The notes: a model not told the origin generated them from the sequence alone. Positions 8,546-17,267 are shown, numbered from the stretch's first letter. The stretch is DNA of 64,000 nt from CAYLXC01 sp964387865 (GCA_964387865.1 CAYLXC010000002.1:25411-89410); one strand, 5' to 3'. Numbers and translations: made by a program.

Positions 8546-9300
8546 TAGCAATTATTGTTGCTGGTGGAAGAGGCGAAAGACTTGAACTTTTTACTAACAG
8601 GATTCCCAAACCTATGATAAAAGTTAGTGGAAAACCAATACTTTTACATGTTGTAGAACTACTTAAAAAATATGGTGTATCAGAATATATTTTTTCCTTA
8701 TGTTACTTACCTAATGTAGTTAAAAATTATTTTGGGGATGGTAAAAAATTTGGAATAAAAATATCTTATACATTTGAAAAACCTAATTTACCGTTGGGTA
8801 CTGCAGGAGCAATTTCGCTTGCAAGAAAATTAATTAACGATACCTTCATTGTGACTTATGCGGATATTTTAAGGGATTTGGATATAGGAAATATGATAAG
8901 TTTTCATAAGAAAAATAAATCATTTGCTACCTTAAATGTTTACAAAAGAGAAAGTAGGGATGCAAAAAGTAAAATAGTTTTAGACAATAAAAATCGGATC
9001 ATTAAATTTATAGAAAGACCCAAATCAGATGATCTAAAAGAAGAATACATTTGGGTAAACGGATCATTTTATATTTTGGAGCCGCAAATTTTTGATTGGA
9101 TTCCAGATAATAAAAAATCTGATTTTGGAAAAGATATATTCCCAAAATTATTGAAATCAAAAAAACCTCTTTATGCTTATCCTCCAAAAGGATATCTCGT
9201 TGATATAGGTAATATGGAAAAATTAGAGTATGCTAGAAAAACTTTCAGTAAGGTTCAATTTCCCGAAGTTCCGGGGAAAAAACTATTGCATGCCAAATAA
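8542..9300 (+). CDS. hddC: Sugar-1-phosphate nucleotidyltransferase (HddC-like)
   Basis: Nucleotidyltransferase of about 252 residues that joins a sugar 1-phosphate to an NTP. The signature G-G-R-G-E-R-L followed by P-K-P-M-I at residues 8-26 binds nucleotide and phosphate; P-L-G-T-A-G-A near 93 contacts the base and sugar; Y-A-D is in the metal-binding position, where many relatives have G-D. In GDP-heptose pathways HddC transfers GMP to D-glycero-alpha-D-manno-heptose 1-phosphate; nucleotide specificity cannot be read here. It is coupled to the GmhB-like gene. Its last 56 bases overlap the 3' end of the convergent SIS-domain gene, an unusually long tail overlap. Confidence 0.8.
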   Translation: MIAIIVAGGRGERLELFTNRIPKPMIKVSGKPILLHVVELLKKYGVSEYIFSLCYLPNVVKNYFGDGKKFGIKISYTFEKPNLPLGTAGAISLARKLINDTFIVTYADILRDLDIGNMISFHKKNKSFATLNVYKRESRDAKSKIVLDNKNRIIKFIERPKSDDLKEEYIWVNGSFYILEPQIFDWIPDNKKSDFGKDIFPKLLKSKKPLYAYPPKGYLVDIGNMEKLEYARKTFSKVQFPEVPGKKLLHAK

Positions 9301-9835
9301 GAACCTGAAAGCTTTCTGCAAAAGGAGTTATAAACTCATCTTTTACAACAGGCACCATGATACACAGGTCAGCAACTTTTTTAGTATATCCCCCATCTCT
9401 GCTGACAATTCCAATTATGGAAGCTTTAATCTTTTTGGCATATTTTAATGCTTCCACTATATTAGGACTAATGTTCTTTTCCAAATTCCCACCACCGACT
9501 GATAGAATCATTAGTACATCTTTACTTGTGAGTTTGCTAACCTTTAACCAATTAATAAAAACTGTCTCCCATCCATCATCATTAGTTCTGGCTGTTAATT
9601 CTGATACATTATCAATTGGTGTGTAAGCTTCAATGTTGGCAATTTTTCTGAAATCATTAACAGCATGAGAACTGTTAGCAGCACTGCCACCTACCCCTAG
9701 TAAAAACAATCTTCCTCTTCTTTGTCTAAGTTTAGTTAACAGGTTAATAGTTCTTTCAATATCCTTTTTGGAAATATTATTTATGGCAGTGATTGCTCCG
9801 TCTAAATAGTTTTGAATATATTCTGAAGTTTTCAT
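9245..9835 (-). CDS. gmhA: Sedoheptulose-7-phosphate isomerase-like SIS protein
   Basis: SIS-domain sugar isomerase that would convert sedoheptulose 7-phosphate to D-glycero-D-manno-heptose 7-phosphate. The phosphate loop G-V-G-G-S-A-A-N-S-S-H-A is near residues 48-59, S-V-G-G-G-N lies in the second half, and T-P-F-A-E-S-F-Q-V-L-I-W-H ends in the His expected as catalytic base. The start ATG at 9835 leaves five bases after the kinase stop; a TTG at 9844 would overlap that stop. It runs with the GHMP kinase on the minus strand and converges with the nucleotidyltransferase gene. Confidence 0.85.
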   Translation of the reverse strand: MKTSEYIQNYLDGAITAINNISKKDIERTINLLTKLRQRRGRLFLLGVGGSAANSSHAVNDFRKIANIEAYTPIDNVSELTARTNDDGWETVFINWLKVSKLTSKDVLMILSVGGGNLEKNISPNIVEALKYAKKIKASIIGIVSRDGGYTKKVADLCIMVPVVKDEFITPFAESFQVLIWHAIVFSPELREIEPY

Positions 9836-9840
9836 ATTTT

Positions 9841-10893
9841 TCAACTTAAATTAATCAATACCTTTGTTCCTTCCCAATCAAATTTAACTTTGCGTTCCTC
9901 AAGACCTATTTTTTGCATTCTATCACGGAAACTATTTTTGTTTTTATTAACATAGAATACGAACCAACCTCCTCCGCCTGCTCCCATAATTTTTCCGCCC
10001 AAGGCACCGGCTCTAAGGGCCTGATTATACCACTCATCAATCTGGGGATTAGATACTAGAGTGGATAATTTTTTCTTCATTAGCCAGTGCGTATGCAAAG
10101 ACGCTCCAAAATCATCGACCTTCCCCTTTAACAAAAATTTTTTAACGTCTTGGCCCAAAGTTTTAATCTCATCTAAATTTCTAATTATCTCTTCGGTTTG
10201 TTTTGATTTTTTTCCTATTTTCTTTTTTTGATCAGATAAAACAGTTACCGCATCGCGTTGAATTCTGGTTCTAAAAAATAATAAATTACTTTCTAACTCT
10301 GCAATAGTATTAAAGCTTAAGTTTAAAGATTCTACATGAACCCTGCCTCTTGTATCAATTTCAAAATAGTTGATTCCACCTAAAGCTGCTATATACTGAT
10401 CCTGTGGTCCAACTGGCATTTTAAGTTTTCTTATCTCTATCTCTGCAGCCTCTTTGGCTAGATATAATTTATCTACTGGTTGATTTCTGTATGTATAAAG
10501 GGCATTAAGCAGTCCTACTTCAAGTGCTCCTGAGCCACCTAAACCTGATTTAGCAGATGCATCAGCTAAAGTTGTGATTTCTATACCTTTGGTAACTTTG
10601 GTTAACTTTAAGCACTCTTTAATAATTGGATTTGGAATTTCCCTAAAATCATAGGTCATAGTTGCCTCAATGCCATGAGAAGCTTTAATGAGATTCCGGT
10701 CCTCTGTTTTGTTCAAAAAAATAAACACATATTTACCAATTGCTGCACTAATCCAAGCCCCTCCCTTTAGTTTGCTATACCATACTACATCTGTCCCTCC
10801 GCCACCTAAAGTTATTCTCATTGGTGTTTGAGTAATAATGAGAGCTCTCTCGCGAGATAGACTTTGATCTTTAGTTTTTAAAATTCTACGCAT
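9841..10893 (-). CDS. hddA: D-glycero-alpha-D-manno-heptose 7-phosphate kinase-like GHMP kinase
   Basis: GHMP kinase of 350 residues. The N-terminal motif P-M-R-I-T-L-G-G-G-G-T-D near residues 24-35 is the form typical of heptose and fucose kinases, the ATP loop is S-G-L-G-G-S-G-A-L, and the C-terminal motif is K-I-M-G-A-G-G-G-G-W-F. HddA phosphorylates C1 of the alpha-anomer of heptose 7-phosphate, which commits the pathway to GDP-linked rather than ADP-linked heptose (family knowledge). It lies immediately upstream of the GmhA-like gene and is divergent from a GT2 gene. Confidence 0.87.
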   Translation of the reverse strand: MRRILKTKDQSLSRERALIITQTPMRITLGGGGTDVVWYSKLKGGAWISAAIGKYVFIFLNKTEDRNLIKASHGIEATMTYDFREIPNPIIKECLKLTKVTKGIEITTLADASAKSGLGGSGALEVGLLNALYTYRNQPVDKLYLAKEAAEIEIRKLKMPVGPQDQYIAALGGINYFEIDTRGRVHVESLNLSFNTIAELESNLLFFRTRIQRDAVTVLSDQKKKIGKKSKQTEEIIRNLDEIKTLGQDVKKFLLKGKVDDFGASLHTHWLMKKKLSTLVSNPQIDEWYNQALRAGALGGKIMGAGGGGWFVFYVNKNKNSFRDRMQKIGLEERKVKFDWEGTKVLINLS

Positions 10894-10986
10894 TATTTAC
10901 ATTTGCTGTTAGTAACAGTTATTATATGTGTCAAGTGCTCAAATGCAAGGATTATATCTTTGATTTTAAGTAATGCAATAATCATT

Positions 10987-11709
10987 ATGAAAAAATATTA
11001 CCTCTCGATAATCATCCCAGCGTATAATGAGGAAAAGAAAATAGAGAGAGACATACGAGAAGCTTTTAATTATTTTAAAAAAAAGAAAATTTCTGGGGAG
11101 GTTATAGTTTCAACAGATGGGATAACTGATGATACTAACAAAATAGTCCTCAATCTTGAGAATGAATTCCCCGACCTGATTTTGCTGACTAAGAAAAAAA
11201 AGATTGGTAAAGGCACTGCAATTAAAAGTGGAGTGTCTAAAGCAAGAGGAAAATATATCATGTTTGCAGATGCAGGGTATTGTGTACCATTTAGATTAAT
11301 TGATGCAGGAATTAAAAAGATAGAGGAAGGTTATGATCTGGCATTAGGAAATAGGGCTGATAAATCTGCAGTTATAAAGTATGGGCAACCACTTTACAGA
11401 AGGATCGGGTCGAAAGTTTTTGGTTTAATTGTTAAATATGTGCTAGGGGTTCCTTCTCATATTAAAGATACCCAATGTGGATTTAAAATTTATAAGCACG
11501 ATATGGCAAAAAAATTGTTTAAAGATTTGGAATCATCCACTATGATGTTTGATCTGGAACATATTTTAAGGGCAAAAAAATATGGATATAAAATAGCTGT
11601 TTTTCCTGTTGAATGGAATAATGATCCTGATACTAAATTCAATCCAATAAGTGGTGGAATAAAATCCCTTAAAGAAATTTATAACATTAAATTTAGACTT
11701 AAACTTTAA
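10987..11709 (+). CDS. GT2 glycosyltransferase, polyprenyl-phosphate sugar synthase type
   Basis: GT-A fold enzyme of about 240 residues starting L-S-I-I-I-P-A-Y-N-E-E, with S-T-D-G-I-T-D-D-T, K-G-T-A-I-K-S-G-V and F-A-D-A-G-Y in the metal-binding region, and D-T-Q-C-G-F-K-I-Y, a strong mark of the dolichyl-phosphate glucose/mannose synthase (ALG5/DPM1) group. Such enzymes load polyprenyl phosphate with one sugar, the donor used by GT-C enzymes outside the membrane, which are abundant here. No membrane segment is evident. A longer frame reaches back to 10903, but the conserved start is the ATG at 10987. It is followed after eight bases by a methyltransferase gene. Confidence 0.85.
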   Translation: MKKYYLSIIIPAYNEEKKIERDIREAFNYFKKKKISGEVIVSTDGITDDTNKIVLNLENEFPDLILLTKKKKIGKGTAIKSGVSKARGKYIMFADAGYCVPFRLIDAGIKKIEEGYDLALGNRADKSAVIKYGQPLYRRIGSKVFGLIVKYVLGVPSHIKDTQCGFKIYKHDMAKKLFKDLESSTMMFDLEHILRAKKYGYKIAVFPVEWNNDPDTKFNPISGGIKSLKEIYNIKFRLKL

Positions 11710-11716
11710 AAATTAA

Positions 11717-12472
11717 ATGGAAACATACTTTTATGATTTAAGGTATCAGGTTGATAAATATGAGTGGAGAGCCAGAGCCAAAAGAGATTTAGTTTTTCAA
11801 CTCTTTGGAAAATATCGAAATCAGGATTTAAGAAATGAAACGACTAGGATTTTAGACTTCGGCTGTGGTACTGGAGTTCTTCTAGAAGAATTTGAAAAAA
11901 AATTTAATGTAGAAGGATTCGGAATAGATAACTCCAAAAAAGCAATTGATTACTGTAAGAAAAGAGGATTTGGCCGAGTTAAGATATCTGATGGGGTAAA
12001 AATTCCTTTTAAAGCTGGATATTTTGATTTAGTTACAGCTATAGATGTACTGGAGCATATAGAAAACGATTTGGAAGCATTAGGTCAAATTAAAAGAGTT
12101 TTAAAAAAGTTAGGCTTGGCAATCTTTTTAGTTCCTGCTCATCCTAAACTTTGGTCAACAAGAGACATTAATTTACAACACTTTAGAAGATATAAAATTG
12201 GAGAATTGGAAAGTAAATGCAAAAAATTAGGATTTAAGTTATTAGAGAATAAAAATGCTGATTTTGCGCTCTACTTTTTGTTCGCTCTAATTTGCTTACT
12301 GGCTCCTAAAAAAAATGGAATACCAAATCTAAAAATGGATACTGCCACTGCTTCTACTAATAAATTTATTAATGAAATAATCTTTATGTACGAACAATTG
12401 GAAAATAAATTACAGCAATTTACTACCTTCCCAATAGGATTATCGATTGTAGTGGTTGTACAAAAAATTTGA
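11717..12472 (+). CDS. Class I SAM-dependent methyltransferase
   Basis: Methyltransferase of 251 residues with the SAM motif I-L-D-F-G-C-G-T-G near residues 45-53, acidic G-I-D-N-S after strand 2, and I-D-V-L-E-H-I as motif II. The second half has L-V-P-A-H-P-K-L-W, an L-Q-H-F-R-R-Y segment and a hydrophobic stretch (A-L-Y-F-L-F-A-L-I-C-L-L) that may touch the membrane. Relatives in envelope clusters methylate glycans or lipid-linked intermediates; the exact substrate is unknown. It forms a small plus-strand operon with the GT2 gene before it and the PLP-fold gene after it. Confidence 0.8.
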   Translation: METYFYDLRYQVDKYEWRARAKRDLVFQLFGKYRNQDLRNETTRILDFGCGTGVLLEEFEKKFNVEGFGIDNSKKAIDYCKKRGFGRVKISDGVKIPFKAGYFDLVTAIDVLEHIENDLEALGQIKRVLKKLGLAIFLVPAHPKLWSTRDINLQHFRRYKIGELESKCKKLGFKLLENKNADFALYFLFALICLLAPKKNGIPNLKMDTATASTNKFINEIIFMYEQLENKLQQFTTFPIGLSIVVVVQKI

Positions 12473-12497
12473 TACTGTTACAATCTTCTTTGAGAAT

Positions 12498-13676
12498 ATG
12501 GCAAGTAAGAAAAAATTTATTCCCGGAAAAACAAGAGTTTTGTATGGTGGAGTTGCTTTTGGAAAAGAAGAACGGAGAGCAATTGATGAAATTTTAGATA
12601 AGAATTGGTGGGGATTATCCGAACAGGGAAAACTATTTGAAAAGGAGTTAGCAGAAACACAGGGAGTAAAAAGAGCAATCCTTGCAAATTCAGGATCTTC
12701 TGCATTAGACCTTGGCATTAGAGCGCTACAGCTCCCTAAAGGAAGTGAAGTAATTGTTCCTGCCTGTACATTCCCGACTCCAATAGCATCTTTAATAAAT
12801 TATGGTCTTAAACCAGTGGTTGCTGATATAGAAATTGGTAATTATTTCTTTAGCCCAAAATCTTTAGAAAGGTCAATAAGCAAAAAGACCGCTGCAATTC
12901 TACTTGTTTATGTTGCCGGATTAGTGGGTGATTTAGACAAAATATTAAATATTGCAAAGAAAAATAAATTAAAAGTAATTGAAGATAATTGTGATGGATT
13001 TGGTGGAATATGGAAAGGTAGAATGCTTGGAAGTTTTGGTGAGTTTTCTACAATCTCCACGCATGCAGCACATATAATCTCAACAGGTGAAGGTGGGGTA
13101 GTCTTAACCAATGATGATGAATTGGCAGATAGAGTTATATCTATAAGGGATTGGGGAAGAATTTTAGATTTTGAGGATAGGAAAAAGGAACTAGGAGATT
13201 TTCCTGCAGATTATAGGAGATACATATATTCGGAATTAGGATCAAACCTTAAACCGTTAGAACTACAAGCTGCAATGGGTAGAGTACAACTGAGAAGATT
13301 ACAAGAATTTAAAAAGAAAAGAAAAAGGAATGCTGAAGTTTTAAGAAAAATACTTTCTGAATATAAAGATAGAGTTATTTTGCCATCCCATCATCCTAAT
13401 GCAGATGTCTGTTGGTATACTTTCCCGGTTACATTAAGAAGGGGCTCCAGAAAAAAAGTTTTGGAGGCTTTAGACAAAGCAAACATCGAATGGAGGCCAA
13501 TTTTGGCAGGAAACATTGCTCGTCAACCAGCTTTTGTTAATCATATAATAGTTCGAGATAAATTAAATAATTCAGATCAATTATTGAACCAAAGTTTTTG
13601 GGTATCTGTGCATCCTACACATTCAATCGAGGTTATGGAATTTGTAGCAAACACAATAAAAAAAGCTCTTGATTAA
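12498..13676 (+). CDS. DegT/AHBA-fold sugar 3-dehydratase-like protein, PLP lysine replaced by His (ColD/RfbH type)
   Basis: Member of the DegT/DnrJ/EryC1/StrS PLP fold: S-G-S-S-A-L at 66-70, E-D-N-C-D-G-F-G at 162-169, then H-A-A-H-I-I-S-T-G-E-G-G. In aminotransferases the residue five before G-E-G-G is the PLP lysine; here it is His192 (codon CAT at 13071). That swap is known in ColD (GDP-4-keto-6-deoxymannose 3-dehydratase) and in RfbH/E1 enzymes, which remove the C3 hydroxyl. RfbH/E1 also bind a [2Fe-2S] cluster through cysteines just after R-D-W-G-R; here residues 218-245 contain none, so the mechanism should be ColD-like. The substrate is unknown; a GDP-4-keto sugar fits the neighbours. 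The ATG at 12498 was chosen over a TTG at 12456. Confidence 0.82.
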   Translation: MASKKKFIPGKTRVLYGGVAFGKEERRAIDEILDKNWWGLSEQGKLFEKELAETQGVKRAILANSGSSALDLGIRALQLPKGSEVIVPACTFPTPIASLINYGLKPVVADIEIGNYFFSPKSLERSISKKTAAILLVYVAGLVGDLDKILNIAKKNKLKVIEDNCDGFGGIWKGRMLGSFGEFSTISTHAAHIISTGEGGVVLTNDDELADRVISIRDWGRILDFEDRKKELGDFPADYRRYIYSELGSNLKPLELQAAMGRVQLRRLQEFKKKRKRNAEVLRKILSEYKDRVILPSHHPNADVCWYTFPVTLRRGSRKKVLEALDKANIEWRPILAGNIARQPAFVNHIIVRDKLNNSDQLLNQSFWVSVHPTHSIEVMEFVANTIKKALD

Positions 13677-13682
13677 ATTAAT

Positions 13683-14609
13683 ATGTCTGCCAAAAACATT
13701 CACACACTTCTGATTACCGGTTCAACTGGTTTGGTTGGATCAAGATTTGTTGAACTTTTTAAAAACAATTTTTCAATCGTTACTATCGGAAGAAGTAATG
13801 TAGATAATCAGATAGATTTAACTTCCAAAGAAGAAGTATTCAGAACTATTCAATCATCTGATGCTGATGCTGTAATCAATTTTGCAGCTTACACTAATGT
13901 AGATGAAGCGGAAAAAGAAAAAGGAGATACAAAAGGAGAGGTATACACCATAAATACACTACTGCCATTTTGGCTTGCAAAAAGTTGCCAAACTTCCGGA
14001 AAGAAACTTTATCATATCTCGACCGATTATGTTTTTGATGGAAAACAAACGAATAGGTCCTACACAGAAGAAGATATTCCTAAACCGGTTGACTGTTGGT
14101 ATTCAATAACAAAATATGAAGGAGAAATTGGCGTTGCTAACGGTTTTAAAAAACAGGAAAATTTTTCAATTATTCGGATATCCTATCCATACAGCGGTGT
14201 TTATAAGAGAAAATTAGATGTTGCCAGAGCTATTATAGAAAGGTTGGTTAGGAAAGAGTCCTATTTTGGTATAACAGATCAGAAAGTAAAACCAACTAGT
14301 GTGGATGATATTGCAAATGCTTTAAATCTGCTGCTAAAAAAGAGGGTCTATGGTATATTTCATATTGCAGGTAATTTTTCTCCAAATGAATACATTACTC
14401 CTTATGACTTTGCACTCAAAATTGCTGAAACTTTCGAATTGGATTCTTCGTTAATTAAGCCTATAACCTTTTTAGAATTTTCAAAAGAAAGGATTACACC
14501 AAGGCCTCAACATACATGGCTTGATACTACAAAAATAGAATCGCTTGGTTTTAGTATTACTAATACTAATCAAGCTCTAAATAGATTAAGACAACAATTT
14601 AACCACTAG
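13683..14609 (+). CDS. RmlD-like NDP-4-keto-sugar reductase
   Basis: Extended SDR of the dTDP-4-dehydrorhamnose reductase (RmlD) group, 308 residues. T-G-S-T-G-L-V-G at 12-19 binds NAD(P); S-T-D-Y-V-F-D-G is the family signature with the catalytic Thr; Y-S-I-T-K-Y-E-G-E gives the Y-x3-K pair. Seven bases separate it from the dehydratase-like gene, so it is the natural candidate to reduce the 4-keto product of that enzyme. A second homologue lies at 28539. Its last 11 bases overlap the end of the convergent GT2 gene. Confidence 0.83.
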   Translation: MSAKNIHTLLITGSTGLVGSRFVELFKNNFSIVTIGRSNVDNQIDLTSKEEVFRTIQSSDADAVINFAAYTNVDEAEKEKGDTKGEVYTINTLLPFWLAKSCQTSGKKLYHISTDYVFDGKQTNRSYTEEDIPKPVDCWYSITKYEGEIGVANGFKKQENFSIIRISYPYSGVYKRKLDVARAIIERLVRKESYFGITDQKVKPTSVDDIANALNLLLKKRVYGIFHIAGNFSPNEYITPYDFALKIAETFELDSSLIKPITFLEFSKERITPRPQHTWLDTTKIESLGFSITNTNQALNRLRQQFNH

Positions 14610-15342
14610 TAATTAAAAAATTTGCCTTTCTGATATTTAGGCGATGAAAGATATACTCTATGAGTAACCTTATATTTTCAATCCCATGTTTTATGGAACC
14701 AATAAGGTTAGGTGAGATAGCTTCTTTAGAGTACCTTTTTGTAACAGGTACCTCGGCAATTTTAAATCCAAAGTAAACAGTTTGAATTATCAGCTGAGGA
14801 TCAAAAAGATAACCATTACCATTTTTCATAAAAGGAATCGTTTTGAGTAGTTTCTTTGTATATCCTCTATATCCTGAATTAACTTCTATTAAATTTGTAC
14901 CCAATACAAGATTAAAAAGTAGCGCAATTATCCTAAGTGATAATGATTTATAAACTGGTGTCTGATTAATCCCGGTTGTTAAAAAACGCGATCCTAAGAT
15001 TAGGTCCCCTTTGCCTTGCTTAAGTGCCCTTATAAACTTAGGTATTTCTCCACCATCATATTGTCCATCCGGATGCAACATTATGATATAATCCGCTTCC
15101 CTTTTTAAGCTTTCTGTATAGAGAGTTTTTTGATTGGCTCCATATCCTAAATTTCTTTTGTGAACAATAGGTTTTATATCTAGACTTTTTATCACTTCAA
15201 CAGTTCTATCTTTCGATCCATCATCAACTATAATGATCTCATCGACAAAAGACTTTGGAATTTTTATATAAACATCCTTTAATGTCCTTTCCGAATTATA
15301 AGCAGGAATTACTACCAAAACTTTACCATCTCCGTCTTTCAT
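14599..15342 (-). CDS. GT2 glycosyltransferase, polyprenyl-phosphate sugar synthase type
   Basis: GT-A enzyme of 247 residues: L-V-V-I-P-A-Y-N-S-E at the start, I-I-V-D-D-G-S-K-D-R-T, K-R-N-L-G-Y-G-A-N-Q-K-T, and L-H-P-D-G-Q-Y as the D-x-Q/D-x-D type metal site. E-V-N-S-G-Y-R-G-Y matches the D-x-x-C/S-G-F/Y-R segment of DPM-like synthases. Unlike full-length GtrB or ArnC proteins it lacks C-terminal membrane helices. It probably makes a polyprenyl-phosphate sugar for the GT-C enzymes nearby. It is divergent from the GT-C-like gene at 15396. Confidence 0.82.
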   Translation of the reverse strand: MKDGDGKVLVVIPAYNSERTLKDVYIKIPKSFVDEIIIVDDGSKDRTVEVIKSLDIKPIVHKRNLGYGANQKTLYTESLKREADYIIMLHPDGQYDGGEIPKFIRALKQGKGDLILGSRFLTTGINQTPVYKSLSLRIIALLFNLVLGTNLIEVNSGYRGYTKKLLKTIPFMKNGNGYLFDPQLIIQTVYFGFKIAEVPVTKRYSKEAISPNLIGSIKHGIENIRLLIEYIFHRLNIRKANFLITSG

Positions 15343-15357
15343 ATTTTAAATCACAAA

Positions 15358-15366
15358 TGATAATAT
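15358..15366 (+). promoter_or_regulatory. Candidate extended -10 (TGATAATAT) upstream of 15396
   Basis: TGn followed by TAATAT, 29 bases before the ATG at 15396, in the gap between divergent genes. No clear -35 box is seen. Confidence 0.3.
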
Positions 15367-15395
15367 CATAATAATGTCTGTTAACCAATTGACCC

Positions 15396-17267
15396 ATGAA
15401 GATAATTGCAGGTAGTTTCTTGATTGTTAAAATCTTTATTGTGATTTTGCTAGTATGGGCCATACAAACCCTTTTTCTTCATGAGCTAGTTAATAACGGT
15501 ATATCTGGAGACGACCTGGAATGGCTTTTCTATTTTCATGCATATAGAGGCGATCTTATTAGCCAGTTCCCTTTTATTTGGAATGATAGGACCATTTACA
15601 TTGTACAAGAAATATATTATATGGGAATGCTGGAGGGTATTTTTGGCTTTTTAAATCTACCCGCTTTTCAACTGACCCATCTGTTATTTAAATCTCTGGC
15701 TACTTTATCATTATATTTCTTAATCTTCAGCTTGCTTAAAAACAGGCTTTTTGCTTTTTTAGCAGCATTCTTCTTTATTATTTCTTCCTCAACAACCGGG
15801 GTATTTGAACTAGTAGTGTATGGTACATGTTTCTTATCTATAAGCTTTATTTGTTTTTTCATTCTTTTTTATATCCAGTCTTTAAAAGATAGTAAAAAGA
15901 TTTTACTAGCCTCACTATTTCTCTTTCTGGCACTTGTTCTATGTCCACCGAGAACTTTTCCTATCATAGTAGTTCCTTTTGTTGTGGAATTAATTCGTTT
16001 GATTAGGAAATTTAGACCCTTTGTTTTTTTACGAAGACTATTAATTTTTTACTTTCTGCCATTTACATTATTCGGGGGGGATGCAAGACATGTTACAGGG
16101 GGGTCATGGGTTGTTCATCTTTATGATTTTACAGCGGGCAATTATTATTCGATCACATACCCTCTTCAAGTACTCAGCTCTCTTTTTATTGATAAAAGCT
16201 TCCTGGAATATATTTTCGGCCAATGGAAGAATGTAAATTTAAATGTAGTTTTAGCATTACAGCTACTCTTGCTTCCTTTCTCGATATTTCTGGGCTTAAT
16301 CATAAAAACGAAGAAGCTCGGTATTTTCCTTGTTAAGATAACATTGTTAACTTTTCTCCTGCAAGCTATTCTGTATGTGCTTGGTTCCCTAAGCCATGAT
16401 TTACCACCAGGGTTTGCTATTATACAAAAAGTAAATTTTAACACCATATCATTTTTACAAGCATCCCTGGGAGGATACCTCTTAATCTTTGGATTATTCT
16501 TAGGGTTTGAGTGCTGGCAGAATCAAAGGAATAATCATCTGATGAGGGTTTTAGTGGCAGCTTGGCTTTGGACAGTAATATCTTTAATTTTAATATGGTT
16601 TAGTGCTGGGGGAGTGCAGATAGCAGATCAAGTTGATCGAAGATATGTATTACTTACATCTTTAGGAGCTGTTGTTTTCACTGCTGGAATATTTACCTTA
16701 GCTATTGAAAGTTTACTGAAAATAAGAAATCGAGCTGCTAAAATATCATCACTTTTTCTAATATGTGTTGCCCTACTAACAATTACTTTTGGCAATTACA
16801 GATTTTTGGATCAATATTTTTATAAGAGAAATCAGGAGTTGGGTTTTGATTCTTCCTGGCAAAAACTTATGTATCAACGGTTTCTAAACAAATTCGGAAA
16901 AGCTAACTTACATAAAGACGCCTTTATATACATAGATTTTAGTGGGAGTGAGGAGAAAGATAGAATATTCTACACAAATTCAGTTGGAATTATTTATAAA
17001 CTGATATATTATGAAGATGGTCACCTAATAAGGGATAACTGTAAGGCGGTAGTTCATGACCCCAGAGTTTTAAAGAAGTCTTATACTGTTGTCAATGGGG
17101 AAAAAGGTTTTATCTTTGATACCATCTGTGTCAATCCTGTTATAGGACAAGATGGTAAACCTCATTACTATTCTTTGGATAATTTTTATGCTTATTCACT
17201 GCAAAATAGGGAATTTGTAGACATTAAGGAAAAAACTATAGCCGAGCTTGATCAAGCTGTACCTTAG
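15396..17267 (+). CDS. GT-C-like multi-pass membrane protein, family member 2
   Basis: Protein of 623 residues with roughly a dozen hydrophobic segments. After the N-terminal anchor the first outer loop holds G-D-D-L-E-W at residues 38-43, the acidic pair expected of GT-C enzymes. P-R-T-F-P sits at the siblings' R-x-Y-P position and R-R-Y-V-L-L-T at their R-Y-L-x-I-P position. The last 150 residues form a soluble domain with two cysteines (D-N-C-K, T-I-C-V) and the family ending D-N-F-Y-A-Y-S-L-Q-N-R-E-F-V-D-I. The loop at F-G-G-D-A-R-H is encoded across a G7 tract. Most diverged of the complete members. Likely an outer-face glycosyltransferase (inference). Confidence 0.72.
   Translation: MKIIAGSFLIVKIFIVILLVWAIQTLFLHELVNNGISGDDLEWLFYFHAYRGDLISQFPFIWNDRTIYIVQEIYYMGMLEGIFGFLNLPAFQLTHLLFKSLATLSLYFLIFSLLKNRLFAFLAAFFFIISSSTTGVFELVVYGTCFLSISFICFFILFYIQSLKDSKKILLASLFLFLALVLCPPRTFPIIVVPFVVELIRLIRKFRPFVFLRRLLIFYFLPFTLFGGDARHVTGGSWVVHLYDFTAGNYYSITYPLQVLSSLFIDKSFLEYIFGQWKNVNLNVVLALQLLLLPFSIFLGLIIKTKKLGIFLVKITLLTFLLQAILYVLGSLSHDLPPGFAIIQKVNFNTISFLQASLGGYLLIFGLFLGFECWQNQRNNHLMRVLVAAWLWTVISLILIWFSAGGVQIADQVDRRYVLLTSLGAVVFTAGIFTLAIESLLKIRNRAAKISSLFLICVALLTITFGNYRFLDQYFYKRNQELGFDSSWQKLMYQRFLNKFGKANLHKDAFIYIDFSGSEEKDRIFYTNSVGIIYKLIYYEDGHLIRDNCKAVVHDPRVLKKSYTVVNGEKGFIFDTICVNPVIGQDGKPHYYSLDNFYAYSLQNREFVDIKEKTIAELDQAVP
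16074..16103 (+). repeat. Paired G tracts (G7 and G6) inside the 15396 gene
   Basis: A run of seven G at 16074-16080 and one of six G at 16098-16103, only 17 bases apart, encode Gly-Gly pairs. Such runs stand out in an AT-rich genome and can slip during replication. Confidence 0.5.

Noticed and set aside
7099..10893. Reading the heptose genes as LPS inner-core synthesis
   Set aside because: HddA-type kinase points to the GDP-linked route rather than ADP-heptose, and no Kdo, Lpx or WaaC/F genes are present.
12456..12497. TTG start extending the dehydratase-like protein by 14 residues
   Set aside because: It would overlap the upstream methyltransferase; the ATG at 12498 gives a normal family N-terminus.
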